In this document: piece by piece, positions 26,047 to 35,756 of the stretch
Layout of the letters: every line of letters begins with the position of its first letter
How positions within the stretch are numbered: the stretch's first letter is position 1
Origin: Spirochaetaceae bacterium
Lineage (GTDB): Bacteria > Spirochaetota > Spirochaetia > DSM-27196 > SLST01
Direction of reading: 5' to 3'
Length of the DNA stretch: 58,732 nucleotides
Assembly: GCA_007118855.1 (NCBI GenBank)
Contig: SKQU01000259.1
Span: forward strand, 1-58,732
Program-made: the position numbers and the translations under genes
Notes under the pieces: model-generated
Databases searched by the model: none
What the model saw: the letters and a program-made list of their open reading frames with translations, nothing else
Told to the model about the DNA's origin: nothing

Positions 26047-27288
26047 CTATACTACGAGCACCCGGTAGTAGCGTTTCTTGCCGGCGCGCAGGAGCAGCTC
26101 GCCGTCGACAACCCAGCTCGCGTCGATTACCTGCTCGACGTCGCTGATCCGTCGATCATTGATGCGCGCGCCGCCCTGCGTCACGAGCCGTCGAGCCTCG
26201 TTTCGCGACGCGCACAGACCGGTCCGACTGAACAGATCGGTCACGCCGATGCCGCCGGCGAGATCGCTCGCAGCTACCGTGACGCTGGGGATGGCATCGA
26301 TCGCGCCGGGCGCCTCCGGCCCGCCGGCCCCGAAGGCGGCCCGCGCGGTCGCGCGCGCCTGCTCCGCGGCTGCTGGCCCGTGGATGAGCGCCGTGGCCTC
26401 CACGGCGAGGACTTCCTTCGCCCCGTTGATCTGTTCGCCGGGAAGCTCAGCGAGCCGTCGGCACTCTTCGAGAGGCAGAAAGGTGTAGGTCAGGAGGAAC
26501 TTCTCGACGTCGTCGTCCGGGACGTTGCGCCAGTACTGGTACATCTCGTAGGGGCTCACCACCGCGGCATCGAGGAAGATTGCCCCGGACTCGGTCTTGC
26601 CCATCTTCTTCCCGTCGGCCCGCGTGACCAGGGGAAAGGTGAGGCCGAAGACCTCGGTTCCCTCGACCCGCCGCGTCAGGTCAACCCCCGCGACGATATT
26701 GCCCCACTGGTCGTCTCCGCCGATCTGCAGCCGCACGCCGTGATGCCGCGAGAGCTCGAGAAAGTCGAAGCTCTGCAACAGCTGGTAATTGAACTCAATG
26801 AAGGAAAGACCGGTCTCCAGGCGCATCCGGTATGTCTCGAAGCTCAGCATCCGGTTCACCGAGAAGTGCCTGCCTATGTCGCGCAGGAAGTCGATGTAGT
26901 TCAGATCCGCGAGCCAGTCCGCATTGTTCACGATCCTCGCTTCCGTGCCGGCCGCCGCGAGAAAGGACTCGATCTGGCGGCGAATCGCTTCGACGTTTTC
27001 GTCGATCTGTTCCACGGTGAGCATCCGCCGCATCTCGGTCTTGCCCGACGGGTCGCCGATGCGCGCGGTCCCTGCGCCAATAAGCACGACGGCACGGTGT
27101 CCGGCCCGGGCGAGATGGGCGAGCGCGTACAGCGGGACGAGATGCCCTATGTGAAGGCTGCCTCCGGTGGGATCGATCCCCACGTAGAAGGAGACCGGCT
27201 CGCGGTCCATGAGACCGGAGAGCGAATCGACGTCGGTACACTGGGCGAAGAAGCCGCGCTCTTGAAGCGTCCCGATCGCGGGGTTCAC
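26047..27288 (-). CDS. tyrS: Tyrosyl-tRNA synthetase
   Basis: YVGIDPTGGSLHIGHLVPL, QIGGDDQWGNIVAGVDL, KKMGKTESG, C-terminal S4 domain. Confidence 0.97.
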   Translation of the reverse strand: MNPAIGTLQERGFFAQCTDVDSLSGLMDREPVSFYVGIDPTGGSLHIGHLVPLYALAHLARAGHRAVVLIGAGTARIGDPSGKTEMRRMLTVEQIDENVEAIRRQIESFLAAAGTEARIVNNADWLADLNYIDFLRDIGRHFSVNRMLSFETYRMRLETGLSFIEFNYQLLQSFDFLELSRHHGVRLQIGGDDQWGNIVAGVDLTRRVEGTEVFGLTFPLVTRADGKKMGKTESGAIFLDAAVVSPYEMYQYWRNVPDDDVEKFLLTYTFLPLEECRRLAELPGEQINGAKEVLAVEATALIHGPAAAEQARATARAAFGAGGPEAPGAIDAIPSVTVAASDLAGGIGVTDLFSRTGLCASRNEARRLVTQGGARINDRRISDVEQVIDASWVVDGELLLRAGKKRYYRVLVV

Positions 27289-28634
27289 GATCCTACCCGT
27301 CGGTACGCGCGGCTCTCACTGCGTATGCGCGGCGCGATCTCGGACACCGGAATGCGCACCTGTTCCATGGAATCGCGAAACCGCAGCGTGACCGTGTCGT
27401 TCTCTTTCGTTTCGTAATCGATGGTGATGCAGTACGGGGTACCGATCTCGTCCTGTCTCCGGTAGCGGCGCCCGATCGCGCCGCCCTGGTCGTAGAAGGT
27501 CGAGAAGTCCTCGCGCAGAGCGCGCTCGATCTCCCTTGCCCGTTCGGCAAGCCCGTCCTTCTTCACGAGCGGAAAGACCCCCACGGTCACCGGCGCGAGG
27601 TCTGGATGGAACCGCAGAACGGTGCGAGTGTCGTTCTCACCGACCCGTTCCTCCTCGTACGCATCGGCGAGCACCGTAAGGACGCTACGGGTCAGTCCGG
27701 CCGATGTCTCGATGATGTAGGGCACGAAGCGTTCGTTCTTCTGGTCATCGAGGTAGGTAAGATCCTTGCCGGAATACTCGGCGTGACGCGACAGGTCATA
27801 GTCGGTCCGATTATGGACGCCTTCGAGCTCGCTCCACCCGAAGGGAAAGAGGTACTCGATGTCGTAGGCGGTCTTCGCGTAATGGGCGAGCTCGTCGGGG
27901 CCGTGCTCCTTCCACCGCAGCCGGTCGGGCCGGATACCGAGCCGCCGGTAGTACTCCATCCGCTCGCCGCGCCAGTAGTCGAACCACTTTTCGTCTTCCG
28001 AAGGGTGAACGAAGTACTGCATCTCCATCTGCTCGAACTCGCAGGTGCGGAAGATGAAGTTCTTGGTGACGATCTCGTTACGGAAGGCCTTGCCCACCTG
28101 CGCGATCCCGAAGGGGATCCTCACGCGCGAGGTCTGCACGACGTTCTTGAAGTTCACGTAGATGCCCTGGGCCGTCTCCGGTCGCAGGTAGACGACACTC
28201 GCAGACTCCTCAACCGGTCCCATGTGGGTCCTGAACATCAGGTTGAACTTGCGCGGCTGGGAGAGCGGGTTTCCCGCGGGACTGGTCATCGTCTCGCGCT
28301 GCTCGTCGGTCAGGTGATCGAAGCGGAAACGCTCGTTCGTCACGGTATCCTCGACCAGGAGGTCGTCGAAGTTCTCGATATGGCCGCTGGCCTCCCACAC
28401 CCGCGGATGCATCATGATCGCGGCGTCAAGGCCGACGATGTCGTCGTGCAGCTGGGTCATATCACGCCACCAGAAGCGCTGGATACGGTTCTTCAACTCC
28501 GACCCGAGCGGCCCGTAGTCCCAGGCGGAGGCGAGCCCGCCGTAGATATCCGAGGAGGGGAAGATGAACCCGCGTCGCTTACACAGCGAAACGATGCTCT
28601 CCATGATCTTCGGGTCGGTTGCGACATCTGCCAT
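27285..28634 (-). CDS. glyS: Glycyl-tRNA synthetase (alpha2 type)
   Basis: GGLASAWDYGPLGSELKNRIQRFWW, LRPETAQGIYVNFKN, QVGKAFRNEI. Confidence 0.97.
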   Translation of the reverse strand: MADVATDPKIMESIVSLCKRRGFIFPSSDIYGGLASAWDYGPLGSELKNRIQRFWWRDMTQLHDDIVGLDAAIMMHPRVWEASGHIENFDDLLVEDTVTNERFRFDHLTDEQRETMTSPAGNPLSQPRKFNLMFRTHMGPVEESASVVYLRPETAQGIYVNFKNVVQTSRVRIPFGIAQVGKAFRNEIVTKNFIFRTCEFEQMEMQYFVHPSEDEKWFDYWRGERMEYYRRLGIRPDRLRWKEHGPDELAHYAKTAYDIEYLFPFGWSELEGVHNRTDYDLSRHAEYSGKDLTYLDDQKNERFVPYIIETSAGLTRSVLTVLADAYEEERVGENDTRTVLRFHPDLAPVTVGVFPLVKKDGLAERAREIERALREDFSTFYDQGGAIGRRYRRQDEIGTPYCITIDYETKENDTVTLRFRDSMEQVRIPVSEIAPRIRSESRAYRRVGS

Positions 28635-30091
28635 CAGCGAGACTCCTTCAGTCGTTGTAATGCCTTCTGTACCCGTCTGACAGACGAGTCGGCGCCGAGC
28701 AGGCGGATCGAGCCGAACAGGGGTGGTGAAACCCGACTCCCGGTGATCGCGACACGAATCGGCATCAGGAGGTTGCCGAGCCTGGTTTCGAGCGCAGCGG
28801 CCTTCGCGCGAAACCGCTCTTCGTTCTCCTCGTCCGTGGCGTCCGGTATCTGTGCGACGAGCGGCAACACCGCCTCGAGAAGCGCCGCCGTTTCTCCCCG
28901 GTCGAGCTTCTTCGGGACCATCTCTTCAGGGTCGAAATCGGGCTCTTCGAAGAGAAACCGGATCAGACCGGGTGCGTCGGCGAGGTACTTCAGACGTTCC
29001 TGGATGAGCGGAACAGCATCGCGCACGGTCCGGATGTCCGCCTCATCCGGCGGGTCGGCAATGAGCCCCGAGCGCTGCATGAAGGGAAGCAACGCCTGCG
29101 CAAGGCTGTCCGCAGCGCACTCGCGAATGTAGTACCCGTTCAGCCACTCGAGCTTCTGATAATCGAAGACCGCGGGCGCCTTGTTGATCCTGTCCAGCAA
29201 GAAGATCCGTTCGAGCTCCTCGAGCGAGAAGATCTCCTGCTTGTCGTCGTAGCTCCACCCCACCCTCACGAGGTAGTTGATCAGCGCCTCCGGAAGGTAG
29301 CCGCGTTCGCGGAACTCGAGCACTCGTGTCGCTCCGTGCCGCTTACTGAGCTTCTTGCCGTCCTCCCCGACGACGAGCGGCAGATGACAGAAGACCGGCG
29401 GTTCCCAGCCGAACGCCTCGTAGAGCAGCACGTGGACGGGTGTTGACGGCACCCACTCCGGTCCGCGCATGATATGGCTGATCTCCATCAGGTGGTCGTC
29501 CACCACGGCCGCGAGGTGATAGGTGGGAAACCCGTCGGACTTCATCAGTACCGGATCAGCCGGAAGATCCTCGTTCTTCCAGCTCAACTGCCCGAGCACG
29601 ACGTCGTCAAAGCGCGTGCTGCCGTCAAGCGGCGTCTTGAACCGGATCACCGCAGGTACGCCTGAATCACGGTATGAGGCAAGCTGCTCCTCGGGCATGT
29701 CACGGAACCTGCGGTCGTAGCCGCCCTTGCCGTCGCTCGCCTCACGCTGCGCGGCGAGCTCTTGCGCCGAGTCGTAGGCATAGTAGGCGAATCCGGCGTC
29801 TACGAGCCGCGCCGCGTGCCGGCGGTAGATGTCCAGGCGTTCGGACTGAACATACGGACCGTAGGCGCCGCCCACGTCGGGGCCCTCGTCCCATCTCAGG
29901 CCGAGCCAGCCGAAGGTGTCGTAGATGTCCTGCAGAGAGGCCTCATCGTAGCGTTCGCGGTCGGTGTCCTCTATGCGCAGCAGGAACACGCCCGCCTGAG
30001 ATCGAGCGTAGAGGTAGGCGAAGAGTGCGGTCCTGACGCTGCCGATGTGCTGAAGCCCCGTCGGCGACGGAGCGTATCGAACGCGTACCAT
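28634..30091 (-). CDS. gltX: Glutamyl-tRNA synthetase
   Basis: VRVRYAPSPTGLQHIGSVRTALFAYLYAR, FLLRIEDTDRER, KKLSKRHGA. Confidence 0.97.
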   Translation of the reverse strand: MVRVRYAPSPTGLQHIGSVRTALFAYLYARSQAGVFLLRIEDTDRERYDEASLQDIYDTFGWLGLRWDEGPDVGGAYGPYVQSERLDIYRRHAARLVDAGFAYYAYDSAQELAAQREASDGKGGYDRRFRDMPEEQLASYRDSGVPAVIRFKTPLDGSTRFDDVVLGQLSWKNEDLPADPVLMKSDGFPTYHLAAVVDDHLMEISHIMRGPEWVPSTPVHVLLYEAFGWEPPVFCHLPLVVGEDGKKLSKRHGATRVLEFRERGYLPEALINYLVRVGWSYDDKQEIFSLEELERIFLLDRINKAPAVFDYQKLEWLNGYYIRECAADSLAQALLPFMQRSGLIADPPDEADIRTVRDAVPLIQERLKYLADAPGLIRFLFEEPDFDPEEMVPKKLDRGETAALLEAVLPLVAQIPDATDEENEERFRAKAAALETRLGNLLMPIRVAITGSRVSPPLFGSIRLLGADSSVRRVQKALQRLKESR

Positions 30092-30099
30092 ATGCCTCC

Positions 30100-31314
30100 T
30101 TACTGACGATACCAGGAGAGAAACTCCCGAAGCCCATGTGCCGCCAGAGTGAGGGTCTCGTCGTCCGGCAGGAAGACGATCCGGAAATGGTCGGGCGTCG
30201 GCCAGTTGAAACCGGTCCCCTGAACGACGAGTATGTGCTTCTCTTTCAGAAGATCGAGCGTGAAACGGGTATCGTCAACGATGCCGAACCGCTTGGGATC
30301 GAGCCGGGGAAACAGATAGAGCGCTCCCTTCGGCTTCACGCAGCTCACGCCGGGGATCGAGCTGATGAGCTCGTGAGCACGGTCCCGCTGATCACGCAGC
30401 CGACCGCCCGGCACGACGAGGTCGTTGATGCTCTGGTACCCGCCCAGCGCGGTTTGAATCGCGTATTGCGCCGGCACATTGCTGCACAGCCGCATGTTCG
30501 CAAGGATATCGAGCCCCTCGCGGTAGTCCTCCATGAGCAGCTTGCGACCGGAGAGCAACATCCATCCGGAGCGAAACCCGGGCGCGCGGTAGTTCTTGGA
30601 CAACCCGCCGAAACTGACGCAGACGAGATCGTTGCAGATACTCGCCATCGTGACGTGCCGGGCATCGTCGTAGACGATCTTGTCATAGATCTCGTCGGCG
30701 AACACCATCAACCGGTGCTCTGCCGCTATGTCATGGATCGCCTCGAGCGTCTCCAGCGGATAGACCGCGCCGGTGGGATTGTTCGGGTTGATGACGACGA
30801 TGCCGCAGGTGCGTTCGGTGACCTTGTCCCGGACGTCCGCGAGATCGGGCAGCCAGTCGGACTGTTCGTCACAGATGTAGTGCACCGGCGTTCCGCCGGA
30901 CAGGCGGACCGCCGCGGTCCACAGAGGGTAGTCGGGCGCCGGCACGAGCATCTCGTCGCCGTTGTTGAGCAGCCCCTGCATGGACATCACAATGAGCTCG
31001 CTCACCCCGTTCCCGAGGTATATGTCCTCGATCTCCACCTCGGGCACTTCGCGCTGCTGATAGTATTGCATGACGGCCTTGCGCGCGGAGAACAGGCCCT
31101 TGCTGTCGCAGTACCCCTGGCTGTCACGGAGATTGAGGATGACATCGTGGAACATCTCGTCCGGCGCATCCAGCCCGAAGGGCGCGGTGTTGCCGATATT
31201 GAGCTTGATGATGCGATACCCCTCCTCTTCAAGGCGCTTGGCCTCGGCGAGGACAGGTCCCCTGATGTCGTAGCACACGTCGGTCAGCTTCTTGGACTTG
31301 GATACGTTTTTCAT
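30100..31314 (-). CDS. PLP-dependent aminotransferase (AlaA-like)
   Basis: NIGNTAPFGLDAPDEM, VINPNNPTGAVYP, SFGGLSKNYRAPGFRSGWM. Confidence 0.92.
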   Translation of the reverse strand: MKNVSKSKKLTDVCYDIRGPVLAEAKRLEEEGYRIIKLNIGNTAPFGLDAPDEMFHDVILNLRDSQGYCDSKGLFSARKAVMQYYQQREVPEVEIEDIYLGNGVSELIVMSMQGLLNNGDEMLVPAPDYPLWTAAVRLSGGTPVHYICDEQSDWLPDLADVRDKVTERTCGIVVINPNNPTGAVYPLETLEAIHDIAAEHRLMVFADEIYDKIVYDDARHVTMASICNDLVCVSFGGLSKNYRAPGFRSGWMLLSGRKLLMEDYREGLDILANMRLCSNVPAQYAIQTALGGYQSINDLVVPGGRLRDQRDRAHELISSIPGVSCVKPKGALYLFPRLDPKRFGIVDDTRFTLDLLKEKHILVVQGTGFNWPTPDHFRIVFLPDDETLTLAAHGLREFLSWYRQ

Positions 31315-32123
31315 ACGCTGGAAGTTGCGAAGACCCAGTCCCGGGCCTCTTCGATCCGGGAGGAGAGGAAGAGTACCTGGAGATTCGGCCGCTGGCGCTC
31401 CATCTCACGGTCGAGCTTCTCGCGAGTGTACTTCTCGCGCAGCGCCGCGCGCGTCTCGCTCACCTTCCGGCCGATCGCCTCGTCACGGTCGCCGAACGGC
31501 TCGAGCATGTGCGCCGTAAGGGCCCGCACGAGAGGATCGCGGGACTCTTCGAGGACCGCGGAGAGCTGCGCCCGTGCCTCCTCGTGCCTTGACTCGAGCA
31601 TCAGTCCGAAGGCGTATGCCCATCGAAGCCAGGCCGGCTCGGCGGCGCCCGGACGGTCCTTCAGGTCACCGAAGTATTCAACCATGCGCTGCCCGTCGTT
31701 CGAGAGCAGGTGAGGCACCCCCAGCTCGATCGACAGTCCGGGCAGAAGCCGGGGCTTCTCGCGACGGATGTGCGCTTCCAGGTCGCTGATCCTGTCCATC
31801 CTGCCGGTAACGACGTAGGCGTTGACGAGGATCCGGGCACGCTGGCGGGTCAGCCGCTTGCGCTCGTAGGCCCCGCGCTCCAGGAGCGAGACAAGCCCCG
31901 CCCAGTCCTCCTGCTCCAGCAGATTGAAGACACGCCAGTTGTAGCCGAAGTACCCGTTCAGGCCGGCAAGCACCAGGACGAAGGCGGCGCCAATGGGCCA
32001 GTTCCCGCTCCAGAAGACCCGCGTGTACTCCCAGCCCAGCACGAAGGCCGGCATGAAGAAGATCAGGGCGAACGAGGCGACGAGGACAACGTTGAAGACA
32101 ATGAACAGTATTCGGAATCTCAT
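31311..32123 (-). CDS. Membrane protein with TPR-like C-terminus, unknown function
   Basis: Two N-terminal TM helices, helical repeat C-terminus; overlaps the aminotransferase by 4 nt. Confidence 0.65.
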   Translation of the reverse strand: MRFRILFIVFNVVLVASFALIFFMPAFVLGWEYTRVFWSGNWPIGAAFVLVLAGLNGYFGYNWRVFNLLEQEDWAGLVSLLERGAYERKRLTRQRARILVNAYVVTGRMDRISDLEAHIRREKPRLLPGLSIELGVPHLLSNDGQRMVEYFGDLKDRPGAAEPAWLRWAYAFGLMLESRHEEARAQLSAVLEESRDPLVRALTAHMLEPFGDRDEAIGRKVSETRAALREKYTREKLDREMERQRPNLQVLFLSSRIEEARDWVFATSSV

Positions 32124-32136
32124 GGGTACTCGGCTG

Positions 32137-32164
32137 ACTATACCAAAATCGCGACAATGTTCAA
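32137..32164 (-). promoter_or_regulatory. Sigma70-type promoter for the hypothetical/aminotransferase/aaRS operon
   Basis: Minus strand TTGAAC (32159-32164), 16-bp spacer, TATAGT (32137-32142). Confidence 0.6.
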
Positions 32165-32166
32165 AG

Positions 32167-32195
32167 TTCCTCTCATCAGACCGATGTGCTATAGT
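32167..32195 (+). promoter_or_regulatory. Candidate promoter for the HD-GYP gene
   Basis: TTCCTC (32167-32172), 17-bp spacer, TATAGT (32190-32195). Confidence 0.45.
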
Positions 32196-32209
32196 ATCGG
32201 GAGCACGAC

Positions 32210-33373
32210 ATGAGAAAGTTCGCAGTCAGCACACTTGAGCCGGGTCATTACTTCACGAAGCCGCTGTATCTCGACGACCGGTATGTCCTGCTCTCTCCTG
32301 AAACGCCAATCACCTCCGAGATGATCGAACGGCTGCGACACTGGTCGTACCAGGAAGTGCTCTCCGACGGCGAGCAGGTCGAGAAGCCGATCGCGCTGAA
32401 CGACGAGGGGGGCGAGACGATCTCGGTCTCCGTCGATCGTGACGTCAAGGAGAACGCGCTCTTTCGGGAAGCGGAGTCGTACTACGGCGAGCTGCTCGGA
32501 TTCGTAGAACGTCTGTTCACCAACTTCGTCACGCGAAACGAGCTTGCCGAGCGGCAGATCAGCGAGATGGTGAAACGGGCGATCGACATGGTCCGCAGTC
32601 ATCGCCGCTACATCCTGCGCCTCTCCGACATGAAGGCGCCTGACAAGAACTACATCGTCGCTCACACCTCGAAGACGACGATCGCGGCACTCGCGATCGG
32701 CATGACGATCCGACTCCCTTCGCACAAACTGATCGAGCTCGGTACCGCGGCCGTGCTGCACGAGATCGGCATGATACGTCTGCCGCCGCAGCTGTACATG
32801 TCGCAGAAGAAGCTCGCGGAGAAGGAGATGCGCGCGATTTCCGCGCATACGGTGCTCGGGTTCAAGATACTGCGGGCCGCGTCGTTTCCCATGAGCGTAT
32901 GCCTCGCGGTGCTCGAGTGTCGCGAGAACGTCGACGGAACCGGCTACCCGCGCACACTGACCGGGGAGAAGATCGGCCTCTACGCGAAGATCATCATGGT
33001 CGCCGGCTCCTTCGCCGCCATCACCTCCGCCCGTCCCTATCGCGAACCGCTCGACGGCCACAGCGCGATCGTCGAGATGCTCAAGCAGCGCGGCAGAATG
33101 TACGACGAGACCGTGCTCAAGGCGCTGATTTCCAACCTCAGCATCTACCCCATCGGCACCCACGTCGAGCTCGCCAACGGAACGCGAGGCATGGTCGTAG
33201 ACACGAACGCGGACAATGCGCGAGCGCCCATGGTACGGGTCATCGCCGGACCGCATGGCGAGCAGTACGCCGAGCAGCCGGTGGTCGACACCTCATCAAG
33301 CGAGGAGTACCGCGTGGTCCGCGCGGTCGCCGATCATGCACCCGCGCCTGCCGGGGACCTTCGAGAGGAGTAG
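32210..33373 (+). CDS. HD-GYP-like domain protein with altered catalytic motifs
   Basis: LGTAAVLHEIGMIRLPPQLY...EMRAISAHTVLGFKILR...LECRENVDGTGYPRTLTGEKIGLYAKIIMVAGSFAAITSARPYRE. Confidence 0.85.
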   Translation: MRKFAVSTLEPGHYFTKPLYLDDRYVLLSPETPITSEMIERLRHWSYQEVLSDGEQVEKPIALNDEGGETISVSVDRDVKENALFREAESYYGELLGFVERLFTNFVTRNELAERQISEMVKRAIDMVRSHRRYILRLSDMKAPDKNYIVAHTSKTTIAALAIGMTIRLPSHKLIELGTAAVLHEIGMIRLPPQLYMSQKKLAEKEMRAISAHTVLGFKILRAASFPMSVCLAVLECRENVDGTGYPRTLTGEKIGLYAKIIMVAGSFAAITSARPYREPLDGHSAIVEMLKQRGRMYDETVLKALISNLSIYPIGTHVELANGTRGMVVDTNADNARAPMVRVIAGPHGEQYAEQPVVDTSSSEEYRVVRAVADHAPAPAGDLREE

Positions 33374-33382
33374 CAGAGCCAG

Positions 33383-35032
33383 ATGGTCGAAGTTACACTG
33401 CCCGACAGACGTGTGCACGTCTCGCCTGAAACGATACTGGGCGACCTCTGTTCGGAGTACGATGCGGATCCGGCCAATCCTGTCATCGCCGCGGTTGTCA
33501 ACAACGAGGTGCTCGATCTCTCCAGGCGCGTGCGGATCAACGCGTCGGTCACCCCCGTTCATCTCAACAGTGACCCGGGTATCCGCTGTTACCGCCAGTC
33601 GCTCTGTTTTCTGCTCGCCCTCGCCGTTCAGAGGACCTCTCCCGGGCGGAGACTCATCATCGGTCACTCGCTCGGCGACAGCTACTACCACTACTTCGAC
33701 GACGAGGCGAGGATCGACGAGACGACGCTCGAGCGCATCGCGACAGAGATGAGGCGAATCGTCGGCGAGAAGCTCCCGATCGTTCGCCGGCTCATCGCTT
33801 ATCATGATGCGTTCGACTCCTTCGTGGAACGTGGGATGAGCGAGACCGCCGCGCTGCTCGACCATCGCAACGAGTCACGGGTCACCGTGCACCAGTGCGG
33901 TGACTTCCTCGACCTGTCTCACGGCCCCCTTGTCTCCCACGCGGGGATCCTCGAGCACTTCGACCTCACTGCCCTCGAGCCCGGATTCGTCCTGCGGTTC
34001 CCGTCGCGTCGTGAGCCGACGACCATGACCGAATACCGGCACAGCCCCCAACTCTTCTCGATCTACCAGGAGTACAAGAGTTGGGGGCGCATACTCGGGG
34101 TGACTTCCGTCGGACGGCTGAACCAGAAGATCGTGGACGGCACGATCAGCGACTTCATCCGGATCAACGAGGCGCTGCAGGAGAAGAAGATCGCGGACAT
34201 CGCGGCCGGGATCGAGTCGCGACGGGAGACACTGCGAGTCATCCTGATCGCCGGCCCGTCGAGCTCCGGGAAGACGACGTTCACCAAGAGACTCGCGGTC
34301 CAGCTCCACGCCCAGGGGCTCGAGCCGAGGCTTGTGTCCGTGGACGACTACTTCGTCAGCCGCGAAGAGACGCCGCGTGACGAAGAGGGGGGCCTCGACT
34401 TCGAGAGCATCCGCGCGATCGACGTCGAACTGCTGAATGACCACCTGCTCCAGCTTCTGGAAGGCAGGACCGTCACACTGCCGCGGTTCGACTTCCGCAC
34501 CGGGACCCGCAACTTCACCGGTCCGACGATCGAGCTCGATCCCCGAGTCGTGCTGCTCATCGAGGGGATCCACTGCCTGAACGACGAGTTGACTTCGCGG
34601 GTCGAGCAGAAGGCGAAGTACAAGGTCTATGTCTCCGCGCTGACCCAACTCAACCTGGACGACCACAACCGCATCTCGACCACGGACAATCGGCTCGTGC
34701 GACGGCTGGTGCGCGATTACCAGTTCCGGGGACACTCGGCGCTCGACACGCTGACGATGTGGCCGTCCGTCCGTCGCGGCGAACGGAACAACATCTTCCC
34801 CTTCCAGCACACCGCCGACGCCACCTTCAACTCTGCGCTCGACTATGAGCTCGGCGTTCTGAAGAAACACGCAGAACCGATCCTGCGGCACGTGAAGCCG
34901 TGTCACGACGTCTACGACGAGGCGATGCGAATGCTCGGGTTCCTCGACAATTTCACCAACATCCCGGACAAGCTGGTGCCCGACTACTCGATCGTTCGAG
35001 AGTTCATTGGGGACAGCGGTTTCCACTACTGA
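33383..35032 (+). CDS. TGS-domain uridine kinase-like nucleoside kinase
   Basis: N-terminal TGS (VTLPDRRVHVSPETILGDL), ThrRS-like second domain, kinase Walker A IAGPSSSGKTTFTKRLAVQL and VDDYFVSREETPRDE. Confidence 0.9.
   Translation: MVEVTLPDRRVHVSPETILGDLCSEYDADPANPVIAAVVNNEVLDLSRRVRINASVTPVHLNSDPGIRCYRQSLCFLLALAVQRTSPGRRLIIGHSLGDSYYHYFDDEARIDETTLERIATEMRRIVGEKLPIVRRLIAYHDAFDSFVERGMSETAALLDHRNESRVTVHQCGDFLDLSHGPLVSHAGILEHFDLTALEPGFVLRFPSRREPTTMTEYRHSPQLFSIYQEYKSWGRILGVTSVGRLNQKIVDGTISDFIRINEALQEKKIADIAAGIESRRETLRVILIAGPSSSGKTTFTKRLAVQLHAQGLEPRLVSVDDYFVSREETPRDEEGGLDFESIRAIDVELLNDHLLQLLEGRTVTLPRFDFRTGTRNFTGPTIELDPRVVLLIEGIHCLNDELTSRVEQKAKYKVYVSALTQLNLDDHNRISTTDNRLVRRLVRDYQFRGHSALDTLTMWPSVRRGERNNIFPFQHTADATFNSALDYELGVLKKHAEPILRHVKPCHDVYDEAMRMLGFLDNFTNIPDKLVPDYSIVREFIGDSGFHY
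34044..34088. repeat. 13-bp perfect inverted repeat, 19-nt loop, inside the kinase CDS
   Basis: GCCCCCAACTCTT (34044-34056) and AAGAGTTGGGGGC (34076-34088). Confidence 0.97.
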
Positions 35033-35756
35033 ACGGATCCGGCCGCTCGCCCGGGAACGGCAACTCGGACCAGTTCCCGCGCATCGTTGGGCGGTCGAGT
35101 GCCCTGCGAACCCGCCGCATGAAGTCGGGGCGAGGCATCGCGCGTCCGCCCATGCGCTCAACGTGCGGGGTGTACAGCTGTGCGTCGAACAGCTCGTAGC
35201 AGTGACGGTCGAGAAACCGGCACAGCCGGATCAGGGCTGCCTTGGACGCATTGGATACGTGCGCGAACATGCTCTCACCAAAAAATACCCGGCCGAGCGC
35301 AACCCCGTAGACACCGCCGGCAAGGACACCCTCCTGCCACGCCTCGCAGCTGTGCGCATATCCCAGGCGATGCAGCCGGCAGTAGGCAGCCATCATGTCG
35401 TCGGTGATCCACGTCCCGGGCTGTCCGGGGCGAGGGGTAGTGGAGCAGCGTTCGATCACGCCCGCGAAGTCATGGTCGAGCGTAACCTGGAAGGCCCCTC
35501 GACGCAGCACGCGCTGCATTGACCGGGAGACGTGTATCTCGCCGGGCAAGATGACGAACCGCGGGTCGGGAGCCCACCACAGCACGGGGTCTCCCTCGCT
35601 GTACCACGGGAATATCCCCTGCCGGTAGGCTGAGAGCAGCATTCCCGGCGAGAGATTGCCCCCGGCCGCCACGATGCCCTCTGGCGTCGCGTGCTCGGGT
35701 CCGGGAAAGTCGAAATGTTCGTCCGGCGAGAGCCAGGGAAAGGAGGCCGCTACGAT
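35004..35756 (-). CDS. aat: Leucyl/phenylalanyl-tRNA--protein transferase
   Basis: GIVAAGGNLSPGMLLSAYRQGIFPWYSEGDPVLWWAPDPRFVI, HVSRSMQR, GTWITDDMMAAYCRLHRLGYAHSCEAW, GVALGRVFFGESMFAHVSNASKAAL. Start uncertain; ATC at 35754-35756 follows GGAGGAGGA. Confidence 0.93.
   Translation of the reverse strand: MVAASFPWLSPDEHFDFPGPEHATPEGIVAAGGNLSPGMLLSAYRQGIFPWYSEGDPVLWWAPDPRFVILPGEIHVSRSMQRVLRRGAFQVTLDHDFAGVIERCSTTPRPGQPGTWITDDMMAAYCRLHRLGYAHSCEAWQEGVLAGGVYGVALGRVFFGESMFAHVSNASKAALIRLCRFLDRHCYELFDAQLYTPHVERMGGRAMPRPDFMRRVRRALDRPTMRGNWSELPFPGERPDPFSSGNRCPQ

Noticed and set aside
30136-31713. 525-aa ORF antisense to the aminotransferase
   Set aside because: No domain; opposite strand is a clear PLP aminotransferase.
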